Assembly: GCA_014653775.1 (NCBI GenBank)
Contig: JACWEA010000001.1
Coordinates: 92,722 to 156,721, forward strand
Reading direction: 5' to 3'
Length of the DNA: 64,000 nucleotides
From: Pelagibacterales bacterium SAG-MED30
GTDB lineage: Bacteria; Pseudomonadota; Alphaproteobacteria; Pelagibacterales; Pelagibacteraceae
The stretch's first letter is position 1. Each line of letters opens with the position of its first letter. The notes under the pieces were generated by a model, which searched no databases, was not told the origin of the DNA, and was given only the letters and a program-made list of their open reading frames with translations. Position numbers and translations under genes: made by a program. Below are positions 1-9,272 of the stretch, piece after piece.

Positions 1-29
1 GATATACAAAATAAAATTTGGATTTTAAA

Positions 30-692
30 ATGAGAGATTTAAATCAATCCATTATTAAATTTAATTATGATCAAAACTTTACAGATGATGATTTTTATGT
101 TTCAAAAAGTAACGAACATATTTTTTTATTGTTGAATAAATGGCCTAAATGGGAAAAAAACTTTTTAAATATTGTTGGTGAAAAGTTTTCGGGAAAAACT
201 CATCTCTCAAATATATTTATCAAAAAATTTAAGGGATTAAAATTAGACTCACGCTCATTGAAAAATGATGATTTATTAAAAATTAAAATTCATGAAAATA
301 TTGTATTGGAGGATCTTGATGAAAATATAGATGAAAAATTATTATATACCTTGTTAAATATTGTGGATTTAGATAATAAATACATCATAGTAACCTCAAG
401 TATTCCAATTGTTGATATTAAATTTTCATTAACTGATTTAAAATCAAGAACTACAAATTTTCTTTTACACAATATTGAAAAACCTGATGATAATTTAATT
501 TTTGCTTTAATATTAAAAAATTTATCTGATCGTCAAATATCAATAGATAAAAAACTTATAGATTTTATTATCAAAAGAATTGATAGATCGTATAGTAAAA
601 TATTTGATTTCATATATAAAGTTGACGAGTTAAGTTTGAAAAAGAAAAAACCTATTGATTTAAAAATTATTAAAGAAGTTTTGGGAGAATAA
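30..692 (+). CDS. hda: DnaA-related ATPase, HdaA/Hda-like regulatory inactivator of DnaA
   Basis: Walker-A-like GEKFSGKTHL, LEDLDEN Walker-B-like, DnaA-like AAA+ layout with no C-terminal DNA-binding domain; ATG at 30 preferred over the ORF-track TTG at 18. Confidence 0.8.
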   Translation: MRDLNQSIIKFNYDQNFTDDDFYVSKSNEHIFLLLNKWPKWEKNFLNIVGEKFSGKTHLSNIFIKKFKGLKLDSRSLKNDDLLKIKIHENIVLEDLDENIDEKLLYTLLNIVDLDNKYIIVTSSIPIVDIKFSLTDLKSRTTNFLLHNIEKPDDNLIFALILKNLSDRQISIDKKLIDFIIKRIDRSYSKIFDFIYKVDELSLKKKKPIDLKIIKEVLGE

Positions 693-2477
693 TTGAATAA
701 ATACAGAACTCATAATTGTAATGAATTAAGAAAAACATCTGTGGGTAATAGCGTTACTCTTTCTGGATGGATTAACAAAAAAAGGGATCATGGAAATTTA
801 TTATTTCTAGATTTAAGAGATAATTATGGAGTTACTCAATGCATAATTGACAAAGATAATTCTAAATTTAAGGAACTAGAAAAGATGCAACTTGAAACAG
901 TTATAAAAATTGAAGGAAAGGTTATTGATAGATCAAATGAAACAATCAATAAAGATATTTCAACAGGAGAAGTAGAAGTTACAATTATAAATTTTGAGGT
1001 GCTTGGTACTTGTAAAGAATTACCTTTACCAGTATTTAGTGATCAAGAATATTCAGAAGAAATCAGATTAAAATACAGGTTTTTAGATTTAAGAAGAAAA
1101 AAAATCCATCAAAATATTATTTTAAGATCAAAAGTAATTTCTTTTATTAGATCAGAGATGATTAAATTAGGATTTTTGGAATTTCAAACTCCGATTTTAA
1201 CATCTTCAAGTCCTGAAGGTGCTAGAGATTTTCTGGTTCCAAGTCGACTAAATCCAGGAAAGTTTTATGCGTTGCCTCAAGCACCCCAACAATTCAAACA
1301 ATTAATTATGGTTTCTGGGTTTGATAAATATTTTCAAATAGCACCATGCTTTAGAGATGAAGATGCAAGAGCAGATAGAAGTCCTGGGGAATTTTATCAA
1401 TTGGATTTAGAAATGTCGTTTGTAGAACAAGAAGATATATTTGATGTAGTTGAAAAGTTAATGATTAAAGTTTTCAAAAATTTTTCTGATAAAAAGATAC
1501 TTTTTGAAAAATTTCCAAAAATAACTTATTCAGACACTATGTTAAAATATGGAACTGATAAACCAGATTTAAGAAACCCACTTATAATTTCAGATATAAC
1601 AAAGTTATTTGTAAGAGACGATATTAGTTTTGAAATATTTAAAAAACTTGTGAAAAAAGGATCAATCGTAAGATCTATAACCATAAAAAATATTAAAGAT
1701 AAACCTAGAAGTTTTTTTGATGGAATAGATAAATGGGCTAAAGACCAAGGATCCTCAGGACTTGCTTATTTTACATTAGAAAAAAATCAAAAAATTTCTG
1801 GTAAAGGTCCAGTAGGTAAATTCTTTTCTGAAGAGTCTTTAATTGAACTTATGAAATTAACAAATGCCGAGGTAGGGGATACAATTTTCTTATCATGCGG
1901 CAAACAGAGTGATGTAGAAAAAATTTTATCTTTAGCAAGAACAAAAATTGCTGAAGAACTTAATTTAATTAAAGATGATCATTTTGCATTTTGTTGGATA
2001 GTTGATTACCCAATTTTCGAATTAGATGAATTAACTAAAAAAATTAAATTTAGTCATAATCCTTTCTCTATGCCCCAGGGTGATATTCATAATTTAGATT
2101 TATCAAAACCACTTTCTTTGAAAGCTTATCAATATGATATTGTTTGTAATGGAATAGAACTTTCTTCAGGAGCAATTAGAAATCATATTCCTGAATTAAT
2201 GTATAAACTCTTTGATATTGCAGGATATTCAAAGAAAGATGTAGAAAATAAATTTAGTGGAATGATAAATGCTTTAAGTTATGGAGCTCCACCTCATGGT
2301 GGTATAGCACCAGGAATAGATAGAATAGTAATGCTTCTAGCAAATGAAAAAAATATTAGAGAAGTAACAATGTTTCCAATGAATCAAAATGCTCAGGATT
2401 TAATGATGAATGCCCCTTCTGAAATTGAAGAAAGTCAATTAAAAGAACTTAGTTTATCTTTAAAAACAAAAAAATAA
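693..2477 (+). CDS. aspS: aspartyl-tRNA synthetase
   Basis: Class II aaRS motifs (FRDEDARADRSPGEFYQLDLEMSF; GGIAPGIDRIVMLL); TTG start immediately after the hda stop. Confidence 0.95.
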   Translation: MNKYRTHNCNELRKTSVGNSVTLSGWINKKRDHGNLLFLDLRDNYGVTQCIIDKDNSKFKELEKMQLETVIKIEGKVIDRSNETINKDISTGEVEVTIINFEVLGTCKELPLPVFSDQEYSEEIRLKYRFLDLRRKKIHQNIILRSKVISFIRSEMIKLGFLEFQTPILTSSSPEGARDFLVPSRLNPGKFYALPQAPQQFKQLIMVSGFDKYFQIAPCFRDEDARADRSPGEFYQLDLEMSFVEQEDIFDVVEKLMIKVFKNFSDKKILFEKFPKITYSDTMLKYGTDKPDLRNPLIISDITKLFVRDDISFEIFKKLVKKGSIVRSITIKNIKDKPRSFFDGIDKWAKDQGSSGLAYFTLEKNQKISGKGPVGKFFSEESLIELMKLTNAEVGDTIFLSCGKQSDVEKILSLARTKIAEELNLIKDDHFAFCWIVDYPIFELDELTKKIKFSHNPFSMPQGDIHNLDLSKPLSLKAYQYDIVCNGIELSSGAIRNHIPELMYKLFDIAGYSKKDVENKFSGMINALSYGAPPHGGIAPGIDRIVMLLANEKNIREVTMFPMNQNAQDLMMNAPSEIEESQLKELSLSLKTKK

Positions 2478-3293
2478 CTATTTCTTACCCTTTAAATTTA
2501 TTTTTATATCAGATAAGTCTACGAGATTTTTTTTATAATTATTTCTTACAAATCCTTTGCTTGTTATATCTTTAACAATTTTTAGCAATTGGTTTTGACT
2601 TTCTGAATTTTGATCATCATTATTAAATTCAGATCCACCTATAGATGGAGTATGAGCTAAATCTTCTCTATTTTGATAAGAAATAGCCAATTCTCTGAAA
2701 ATGTAATCCAAAATAGATGTTGCAGTTAAAATTCTATCATTTCCATGAACCTTACCTGATGGTTCAAATTTTGTTCCTACAAAAGCACTAATATATTCAT
2801 CCAGAGGTACACCATATTGTAGACCGAGTGATACAGCTATAGCAAAATTATTCATTAAAGCCTTTACTAGCTCACCTTCTTTACTTGTATCTATAAATAT
2901 TTCTCCAATTTTACCATCTTCGTACTCTCCTGTATGTAAATAAACTTTATGGTTTCCTATAGTAGCTTTTTGTATGTACCCTTTTCTTCTATCAGGCATA
3001 CCAAATCTCTTACTAGTTTTTTCAGATTTACTAAAAAGATTTGTTATAGGTTTTTTAAGAGTGTCAAGATTATTTTCATTTCTTTTAGTTGCTAATTCAA
3101 TTTTTTTTTCAGTGACTATATTTTTTTGGTCTAGGCTTTTAGTTTTTCTATTATCTAATTTTACATCTATAACTTCAAATTTGCCGTCGTCTCTTTTTTC
3201 AAGATTTTTAAGCTCGGTTTCGTTTATATCGTCTAAATAATGATTTACTTTAAATGTACACGTATAATAAGTTTCGACTAAGTATTTTGACAT
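2478..3293 (-). CDS. stand-alone protein resembling the C-terminal region of adenosylcobalamin-dependent ribonucleotide reductase (NrdJ)
   Basis: [108 protein letters not shown] resembles the alphaproteobacterial NrdJ C-terminus; no catalytic barrel present. Confidence 0.75.
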   Translation of the reverse strand: MSKYLVETYYTCTFKVNHYLDDINETELKNLEKRDDGKFEVIDVKLDNRKTKSLDQKNIVTEKKIELATKRNENNLDTLKKPITNLFSKSEKTSKRFGMPDRRKGYIQKATIGNHKVYLHTGEYEDGKIGEIFIDTSKEGELVKALMNNFAIAVSLGLQYGVPLDEYISAFVGTKFEPSGKVHGNDRILTATSILDYIFRELAISYQNREDLAHTPSIGGSEFNNDDQNSESQNQLLKIVKDITSKGFVRNNYKKNLVDLSDIKINLKGKK

Positions 3294-3408
3294 TTTACCT
3301 CTATTTTAAATTTTATTTTGAATAATGAATCATTTAATTTATATACAAATCCATATTTTAGTCTAATTTAAATTATACAATTTAGAATTGAATAAAAATT
3401 ATTTTTAC

Positions 3409-3771
3409 ATGTTGACACTATTTAAAAAAATTTTCATCTGGTGGAATCAAGATACCTTGGGAACAAAAATGAAAACAATATTTTTTGGAAAATTAGTAGG
3501 TACAGATAGTTATGGAAATAAATATTATGAAAGTAAAAGTGGAAAAAGGTGGGTTATTTATTCGAATGAAATTGATGCAAGCAAAATACCAGTTGAATGG
3601 TATTCTTGGATGCACTTTACAAAAAATAGGATAGAAAAAAATCATGAATTAAAAAAATATGAATGGCAAAAGCCTCATCAACCAAACTTAACTGGTACAG
3701 AAACAGCTTATTATCCTAATAAAAAAAAACAGGATGCAATTAATAAAAAATACAAAAGCTGGAAAGTTTAA
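3409..3771 (+). CDS. NADH:ubiquinone oxidoreductase accessory subunit NDUFA12 (B17.2)-like
   Basis: GTDSYGNKYYESKSGKRWVIY...VPVEWYSWMHF-type signature and HQPNLTGTETAYYP; internal ATG at 3409 is the likely start. Confidence 0.85.
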   Translation: MLTLFKKIFIWWNQDTLGTKMKTIFFGKLVGTDSYGNKYYESKSGKRWVIYSNEIDASKIPVEWYSWMHFTKNRIEKNHELKKYEWQKPHQPNLTGTETAYYPNKKKQDAINKKYKSWKV

Positions 3772-4141
3772 TAAACTTTTAGTATTAATAATTATTCTAA
3801 TAAGTTTAAATAAGTTGAATTATGTTAAATCTCAAGAGAATTTGATTGGTAAAAATACTAGTATAAAAATCTTAGACAAAATAAGTTCTAAAAATGAATT
3901 TATAAATTTAGTTAATGGTGAAGAGCTGATTTACAAAGATCTTGCTATAAAAAGTATGAAATGTACCAATTCTGAATTTGATGATAATCCAGAGATTAAA
4001 GCTTATATTCAAGTCAGAGACTTAACTAAAAAAAGTAATGACAAAGTTTATGTCTTTAATAATTGGATGTTTTCATCGAGTCCATCCATAACACCTTTTG
4101 ATCACCCAGTTTATGATATTTGGCTAACTGATTGTGATTAA
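3734..4141 (+). CDS. DUF2155-domain exported protein
   Basis: Hydrophobic N-terminus; NNWMFSSSPSITPFDHPVYDIWLTDC signature; overlaps the NDUFA12-like gene. Confidence 0.75.
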   Translation: MQLIKNTKAGKFNKLLVLIIILISLNKLNYVKSQENLIGKNTSIKILDKISSKNEFINLVNGEELIYKDLAIKSMKCTNSEFDDNPEIKAYIQVRDLTKKSNDKVYVFNNWMFSSSPSITPFDHPVYDIWLTDCD

Positions 4142-5475
4142 ATAATTTTTTCTTTATCTAACCAACTTACATTAAAATCTGAATCTAAAAACTTTTTATG
4201 ATTTAATAATCTTTTATGTAATGGAATTGTAGTTATAATTCCTTCAATTACAAATTCATCTAAAGATCTGTTCATTCTTTGAATTGCTTCTTGTCGATTT
4301 CTTCCATGACATATTAATTTACAAACCATACTGTCATAAAATGGAGTTACTGTATAACCTTGAAATATTGCACCATCAACTCTTGTTCTAAATCCGGAAG
4401 GTTGATGACACATTTCGATAGTGCCTGGCGAAGGTTGAAAGTTTTTGCTTGGATCTTCTGCATTTATTCTACACTCAATGGCATGACCCCTAGGATTAAC
4501 ATCTGTTTGTTTTAAAGCAGTTTCACCTGTGAATGCTATCCATATTTGTTCTTTTATAATATCTATACCAGTAACCATCTCTGTAACAGGATGCTCTACT
4601 TGAACCCGTGTATTCATTTCTAAAAAATAAAACTTTCCATCTTCATAAATAAATTCAACAGTTCCAGCACCTTCATATCCAATTTTACTGACCATTTTTA
4701 CTGTTCTATCAAATAAATCTTTTCGGATTTCATCGTTCAAAATAGGGCTTGGTGTTTCTTCTATTAGTTTTTGGTGTCTTCTTTGTACTGAGCAATCTCT
4801 TTCATGTAAATGAACTGCTCTATTCTTTCCAGCTAATATTTGAACTTCTATGTGTCTAGGGTTTTGAAAAAATTTTTCTATATAAACTTCATCATTACCA
4901 AAGTATTTTTGAGCCTCAGATTTTGCAGTAGAAAATAAAGTTTCAAATTCTTCTTCTTTGTGTACAATCTTCATTCCCTTGCCGCCGCCGCCGCCAGAGG
5001 CCTTAATTAGAATTGGAAAACCAATTTTTTTACTCAGTTCTTTAGCTTCATTAATATCTTTAACGCCTCCCTCAGATCCTTCTATAATTGGTAGACCGTT
5101 TTCTTTTGCAATTTTTTTAGCTTGAATCTTATCTCCCATCATTTTTATTAATTTTGAAGAGGGACCAATAAATTTAATTTTATTTTCCTCTAAAACTCCT
5201 GCAAAGTTTGAATTTTCAGATAAAAAGCCATAACCAGGATGAACTGCTTCTGCATTAGTTATTTCAATTGCAGACATAATAGCTGGAATATTTAAGTAAC
5301 TATTCATAGGTTGGTGTGAACCAATACAAACACTCTCATCTGCTAATTTTACATGCATACTATCTCTATCTACATCAGAATGAACTGCTACTGTTTCGAT
5401 TCCCCATTCTTTACAAGCACGGATTACTCTGACCGCAATTTCCCCACGGTTTGCGATTAAGATTTTTTTAAACAT
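4138..5475 (-). CDS. accC: acetyl-CoA carboxylase biotin carboxylase subunit
   Basis: MFKKILIANRGEIAVRVIRAC; ATP-grasp loop KASGGGGGKGM; MNTRVQVEHPVTE. Confidence 0.97.
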   Translation of the reverse strand: MFKKILIANRGEIAVRVIRACKEWGIETVAVHSDVDRDSMHVKLADESVCIGSHQPMNSYLNIPAIMSAIEITNAEAVHPGYGFLSENSNFAGVLEENKIKFIGPSSKLIKMMGDKIQAKKIAKENGLPIIEGSEGGVKDINEAKELSKKIGFPILIKASGGGGGKGMKIVHKEEEFETLFSTAKSEAQKYFGNDEVYIEKFFQNPRHIEVQILAGKNRAVHLHERDCSVQRRHQKLIEETPSPILNDEIRKDLFDRTVKMVSKIGYEGAGTVEFIYEDGKFYFLEMNTRVQVEHPVTEMVTGIDIIKEQIWIAFTGETALKQTDVNPRGHAIECRINAEDPSKNFQPSPGTIEMCHQPSGFRTRVDGAIFQGYTVTPFYDSMVCKLICHGRNRQEAIQRMNRSLDEFVIEGIITTIPLHKRLLNHKKFLDSDFNVSWLDKEKII

Positions 5476-5909
5476 TATTCTAAAATAATTATTGTTTGAC
5501 CAAATTCTACGGGCTGACCATCTTTGACACAGATTTCTTTTACAACTCCATTAGAAGTTGAAGGAACATGATTCATTGTTTTCATAGCTTCAACAATCAT
5601 AACCGTATCACCTTTTTTAATTTTTTTTCCTAGTTCAACAAATTTTTTAGCACCAGGTTCAGGTGCATGATATGCTGTTCCAATTATTGGTGAGGTAATT
5701 TGAATTCCTGAAATCATTTTCTGAGTGGTATCAGAAGTAGATTTTTCTTGGGATTTCATACCTGGTGAATTAGAAATTTGATTAGAACTTAATATCTTCG
5801 ATTTAGAAACTTTTATTTTAGTATCTTTTTCTGTGTATTCAATTTCAGTTAAATCAAATTCATTTAAATAATCAGTTAGTTCTTTAATAATTTTTTTATC
5901 AATTTTCAT
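5475..5909 (-). CDS. accB: acetyl-CoA carboxylase biotin carboxyl carrier protein
   Basis: Biotinylation motif VEAMKTMNHV; upstream of accC in the same operon. Confidence 0.95.
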   Translation of the reverse strand: MKIDKKIIKELTDYLNEFDLTEIEYTEKDTKIKVSKSKILSSNQISNSPGMKSQEKSTSDTTQKMISGIQITSPIIGTAYHAPEPGAKKFVELGKKIKKGDTVMIVEAMKTMNHVPSTSNGVVKEICVKDGQPVEFGQTIIILE

Positions 5910-6345
5910 TATTTAAAAGTTTTTGCATTGAAATTATGGCCAAAATATATCCTTCAGAACCTAAACCAAAAATTCCTCCAGTAACAACATCGCTAATAAG
6001 AGATTTTCGTCTAAACTCTTCTCTTTTATATATGTTTGAAATATGTAACTCAATCACAGGTTTTTTAAAAATATCTAGCGCATCTCTAATCGATACTGAA
6101 GTATGAGTAAAACCAGCAGCATTTATAATAATACCATCAACGTTTTTTTTTGCCTCTTGTATTTTTGTTACAATGTCACCTTCAATATTAGATTGAAAGA
6201 ACTCCATATCTAAATTTAAATCTTTCGCTTTTTTTAAACAATTTGCTTTTAGTTTTTCAAAAGTTATCGAACCATATTGTGATTGTTCTCTCTCACCTAA
6301 TAGATTAAGATTAGGGCCATTAATAATAATTATTTTATTGTTCAT
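5899..6345 (-). CDS. aroQ: type II 3-dehydroquinate dehydratase
   Basis: IINGPNLNLLGEREQSQYG; IINAAGFTHTSVSIRDAL; VIELHISNIYKREEFRRKS. Confidence 0.95.
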   Translation of the reverse strand: MNNKIIIINGPNLNLLGEREQSQYGSITFEKLKANCLKKAKDLNLDMEFFQSNIEGDIVTKIQEAKKNVDGIIINAAGFTHTSVSIRDALDIFKKPVIELHISNIYKREEFRRKSLISDVVTGGIFGLGSEGYILAIISMQKLLNNEN

Positions 6346-6361
6346 TCAGCATTTATATACG

Positions 6362-6580
6362 ATGAAAAAAATAAAAAAAATAAAAATAAGATTAAATGGT
6401 AAAAATAGAAATATAATTAAAGGTTATAAGCTGTACAATTTAGTAAATGAATTAGATTTACCATTAAGAAAAATTGCTATTGAACTAAATAGAGAAATCG
6501 TTGATAAGAAAAAGATCAAAAAAATTAAATTAAATGATAAAGATAATATTGAAATAGTTCATTTTATTGGAGGCGGCTAA
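6362..6580 (+). CDS. thiS: sulfur carrier protein ThiS
   Basis: Short ubiquitin-like protein ending in FIGGG, directly upstream of thiG. Confidence 0.9.
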   Translation: MKKIKKIKIRLNGKNRNIIKGYKLYNLVNELDLPLRKIAIELNREIVDKKKIKKIKLNDKDNIEIVHFIGGG

Positions 6581-6582
6581 CA

Positions 6583-7356
6583 TTGAAAAATGACAAACTA
6601 ACTGTTGGTAAACAAAGATTTAATTCAAGATTAATTGTTGGCACAGGAAAATATAAAAATATGTCTGAATGTGCAAAAGCTATTAAATTATCTGGTGCTA
6701 ATATAGTTACAGTAGCTGTAAGAAGAGTTAATATTTCTGATAAGAATAAACCACTATTAATGGATTATATAGATCCAAAAAAAATTACTTACCTACCAAA
6801 TACTGCTGGATGTTTTTCTTCTGAGGCAGCACTTAGAACACTTAGATTAGCCAGAGAGATTGGAGGATGGAAATTAGTTAAACTTGAAGTTTTAGGAGAT
6901 AAAAAAAATCTTTTTCCAGATATGATTGAAACTTTAAAATCAACTGAAGTTTTAACCAAAGAAGGTTTTAGAGTTATGGTTTATTGCAACGATGATCCCT
7001 TAATGGCTAAAAGATTAGAAGACGCTGGTGCAGCTGCAATCATGCCATTAGCTGCTCCAATTGGTTCAGGTTTAGGAATTCTTAATAAAACAAATATTTC
7101 GATTATAAGAAAACAAACTAAGTTACCTGTAATCATAGATGCAGGTTTAGGACAAGCTTCTGATGCTGTAGTAGCGATGGAATTAGGGTGTGATGGAGTT
7201 TTAGTTAATACGGCCATAGCTAAAGCAAAAAAACCTTTTAGTATGGCACTAGCATTTAAACATGCTGTTATAGCTGGTAGAAAATCATATCTTTCAGGAA
7301 GGATTATAAAAAATTTAGCAGGCAAACCTTCTTCACCAACAGAAGGTATTATTTAG
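6583..7356 (+). CDS. thiG: thiazole synthase
   Basis: [57 protein letters not shown] start. Confidence 0.95.
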   Translation: MKNDKLTVGKQRFNSRLIVGTGKYKNMSECAKAIKLSGANIVTVAVRRVNISDKNKPLLMDYIDPKKITYLPNTAGCFSSEAALRTLRLAREIGGWKLVKLEVLGDKKNLFPDMIETLKSTEVLTKEGFRVMVYCNDDPLMAKRLEDAGAAAIMPLAAPIGSGLGILNKTNISIIRKQTKLPVIIDAGLGQASDAVVAMELGCDGVLVNTAIAKAKKPFSMALAFKHAVIAGRKSYLSGRIIKNLAGKPSSPTEGII

Positions 7357-9169
7357 ATTTTTTATAAAATTTTTTTTTATACCTTTTTTTTTTGACAAAA
7401 GGCTTTTTATTTTTTACTTCTGAATTTTTTTCTTCGTAGTTTTTTAATTCTATATTTTTTAATTTTTCAAATTGTTCAATTAATTCAATTGTTTTCATTG
7501 ATTTATTTTTCATATCAATAATATATTCAGGAATAATAAGTTTGTTATCAGTTATAATATCAATTTTCATTTTATTTTTATTTTCTATATAAGTTAAATC
7601 TTTGACAAAATTTTCTTTTAAAAAATCAGATATTTTTTCACAAACTTTTAACTCTACAAATTTTGCTTTATTTAAAATTGATTTAAGTTCAACTATTTTT
7701 AATAATTTTTGTGCAAAAGACTCATCTTTCAACTCAACTTTCCATTTAACTGCACTTTCTCTGAGTCTTTGTCTAGACATTTCTAGTAATCCAAAATTAC
7801 TAATTCTACCAATTTGAATTCTTGCTCTATCAGATCTACATTTTTCTTTTAGTCGTTTTTCGACCAATCTTCTATTGTTGTAGCTCAACATGTCAATAAA
7901 ATCGATTATAATTAAACCTGATAGGTCTCTAATTTTAATTTGTCTTGTGATTTCTTCTGTTGCTTCAAGATTTGTATCTAAAGCAGTGCTTTCAACATTT
8001 TTTTGTTTAATAGAACTACCAGAGTTAATATCAATTGATACTAAAGCTTCTGTAGGATTAATTACTAAATATCCACCTGAACTAAGTTTTATTTCAGAAT
8101 CAAATATTTGATTTAATTTTTGCTCTATCCCTTCTTCAATAAACAAAGGTATTTTACCTCTATATTTTTTAATTTTTTTGACATGAGAAGGCATCATCAT
8201 TTTCATAAAATTTTGTGCCTTTTTATATCCTTCATTACCTTCAATAATTATTTTTTTTGTATTATCATCATACATATCTCTTAGAGTTCTTTTTATAATT
8301 TCACTTTCTTGATGAACTAACGATGGAGCAATTGAATTTAAGGCAGTTTCTTTAATTTGATTCCAAGTATTTTTTAAAGTTTCTAAATCATGATCAATTT
8401 CATTTTTTGTTTTGTTGCTTCCAGCAGTCCTGACTATTAGTCCCATTTCTTTTGGTATATTAATTTCATTTAATATTGTTCTAATTTTTTTTCTCTCTGC
8501 TGGATTAAAAATTTTTCTAGAGATACCCCCACCTTTAGGTGTATTTGGCATTAGCACTATATATTTACCCGCAATTGAAATGAATGTGCTTAAAGCTGCT
8601 CCTTTTTGGCCTCTTTCATCTTTAATGACTTGAACAAGTATTACTTGATTTGGTTTTATTACTTCTTGGATTTTATATCTTTTAAATTTTAAGCGCTTCT
8701 CAATTTTTTTTTCTTTATTTTCATAATTCTTATTTTCATTATTTTCTAAGCTTTGTTCCTCAGATAATTTTTCTTCTTCTATTTCATTTTTTTTTATTTC
8801 ATTTGAATCAGAGATTTCCAGTTTACCTTCTGCTAAATCTTGTTCATCTTTAGCTTCAACTTCTTTTGATAATTCTTCTCGTAATTTTTCTTCTTCATCC
8901 TTTATTTTTTCCAAGTCACTTTGAGGTATTTGATAATAATCAGATTGAATATCATTAAAGGATAAAAAACCATGTCGTTCTCTACCAAAGTCGATAAAAG
9001 CTGCTTGTAAAGATGGCTCTATCCTACTTACCTTCCCAAGATAAATATTATTTTTGATTAAGTTGTTTTTTAAACCTTCGTACTCGTAATCTTCAATATT
9101 GTTTTCTGATTTAAGTACAACTCTAGTTTCATTCGGATGCGAAGCATCAATGTATAAATTTTTCTCCAT
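7349..9169 (-). CDS. rne: ribonuclease E/G family endoribonuclease (short form)
   Basis: [61 protein letters not shown]; acidic insertion in the S1-like region; basic C-terminus. Confidence 0.93.
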   Translation of the reverse strand: MEKNLYIDASHPNETRVVLKSENNIEDYEYEGLKNNLIKNNIYLGKVSRIEPSLQAAFIDFGRERHGFLSFNDIQSDYYQIPQSDLEKIKDEEEKLREELSKEVEAKDEQDLAEGKLEISDSNEIKKNEIEEEKLSEEQSLENNENKNYENKEKKIEKRLKFKRYKIQEVIKPNQVILVQVIKDERGQKGAALSTFISIAGKYIVLMPNTPKGGGISRKIFNPAERKKIRTILNEINIPKEMGLIVRTAGSNKTKNEIDHDLETLKNTWNQIKETALNSIAPSLVHQESEIIKRTLRDMYDDNTKKIIIEGNEGYKKAQNFMKMMMPSHVKKIKKYRGKIPLFIEEGIEQKLNQIFDSEIKLSSGGYLVINPTEALVSIDINSGSSIKQKNVESTALDTNLEATEEITRQIKIRDLSGLIIIDFIDMLSYNNRRLVEKRLKEKCRSDRARIQIGRISNFGLLEMSRQRLRESAVKWKVELKDESFAQKLLKIVELKSILNKAKFVELKVCEKISDFLKENFVKDLTYIENKNKMKIDIITDNKLIIPEYIIDMKNKSMKTIELIEQFEKLKNIELKNYEEKNSEVKNKKPFVKKKRYKKKFYKKSK

Positions 9170-9272
9170 AGTTTTTTATTAATTTGTTTCATTTAAAATA
9201 TAAATATTTGATAAAAATTTTGTTTATAGTTTGCCTTATCTTTAACAAATTCCGTTATATAATGGAATCAAA

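Noticed and set aside
2974-3240. Plus-strand hydrophobic 88-aa ORF
   Set aside because: Antisense to the NrdJ-tail-like gene; hydrophobicity explained by reverse translation of Lys/Glu-rich AT-rich codons
6981-7325. Minus-strand ORF of 114 aa inside thiG
   Set aside because: Antisense to a strongly conserved gene; mirror-frame artefact with no independent family features
7602-8633. Three plus-strand ORFs (7602..7817, 7890..8111, 8412..8633) inside rne
   Set aside because: Antisense frames of a conserved CDS; no RBS or recognisable products
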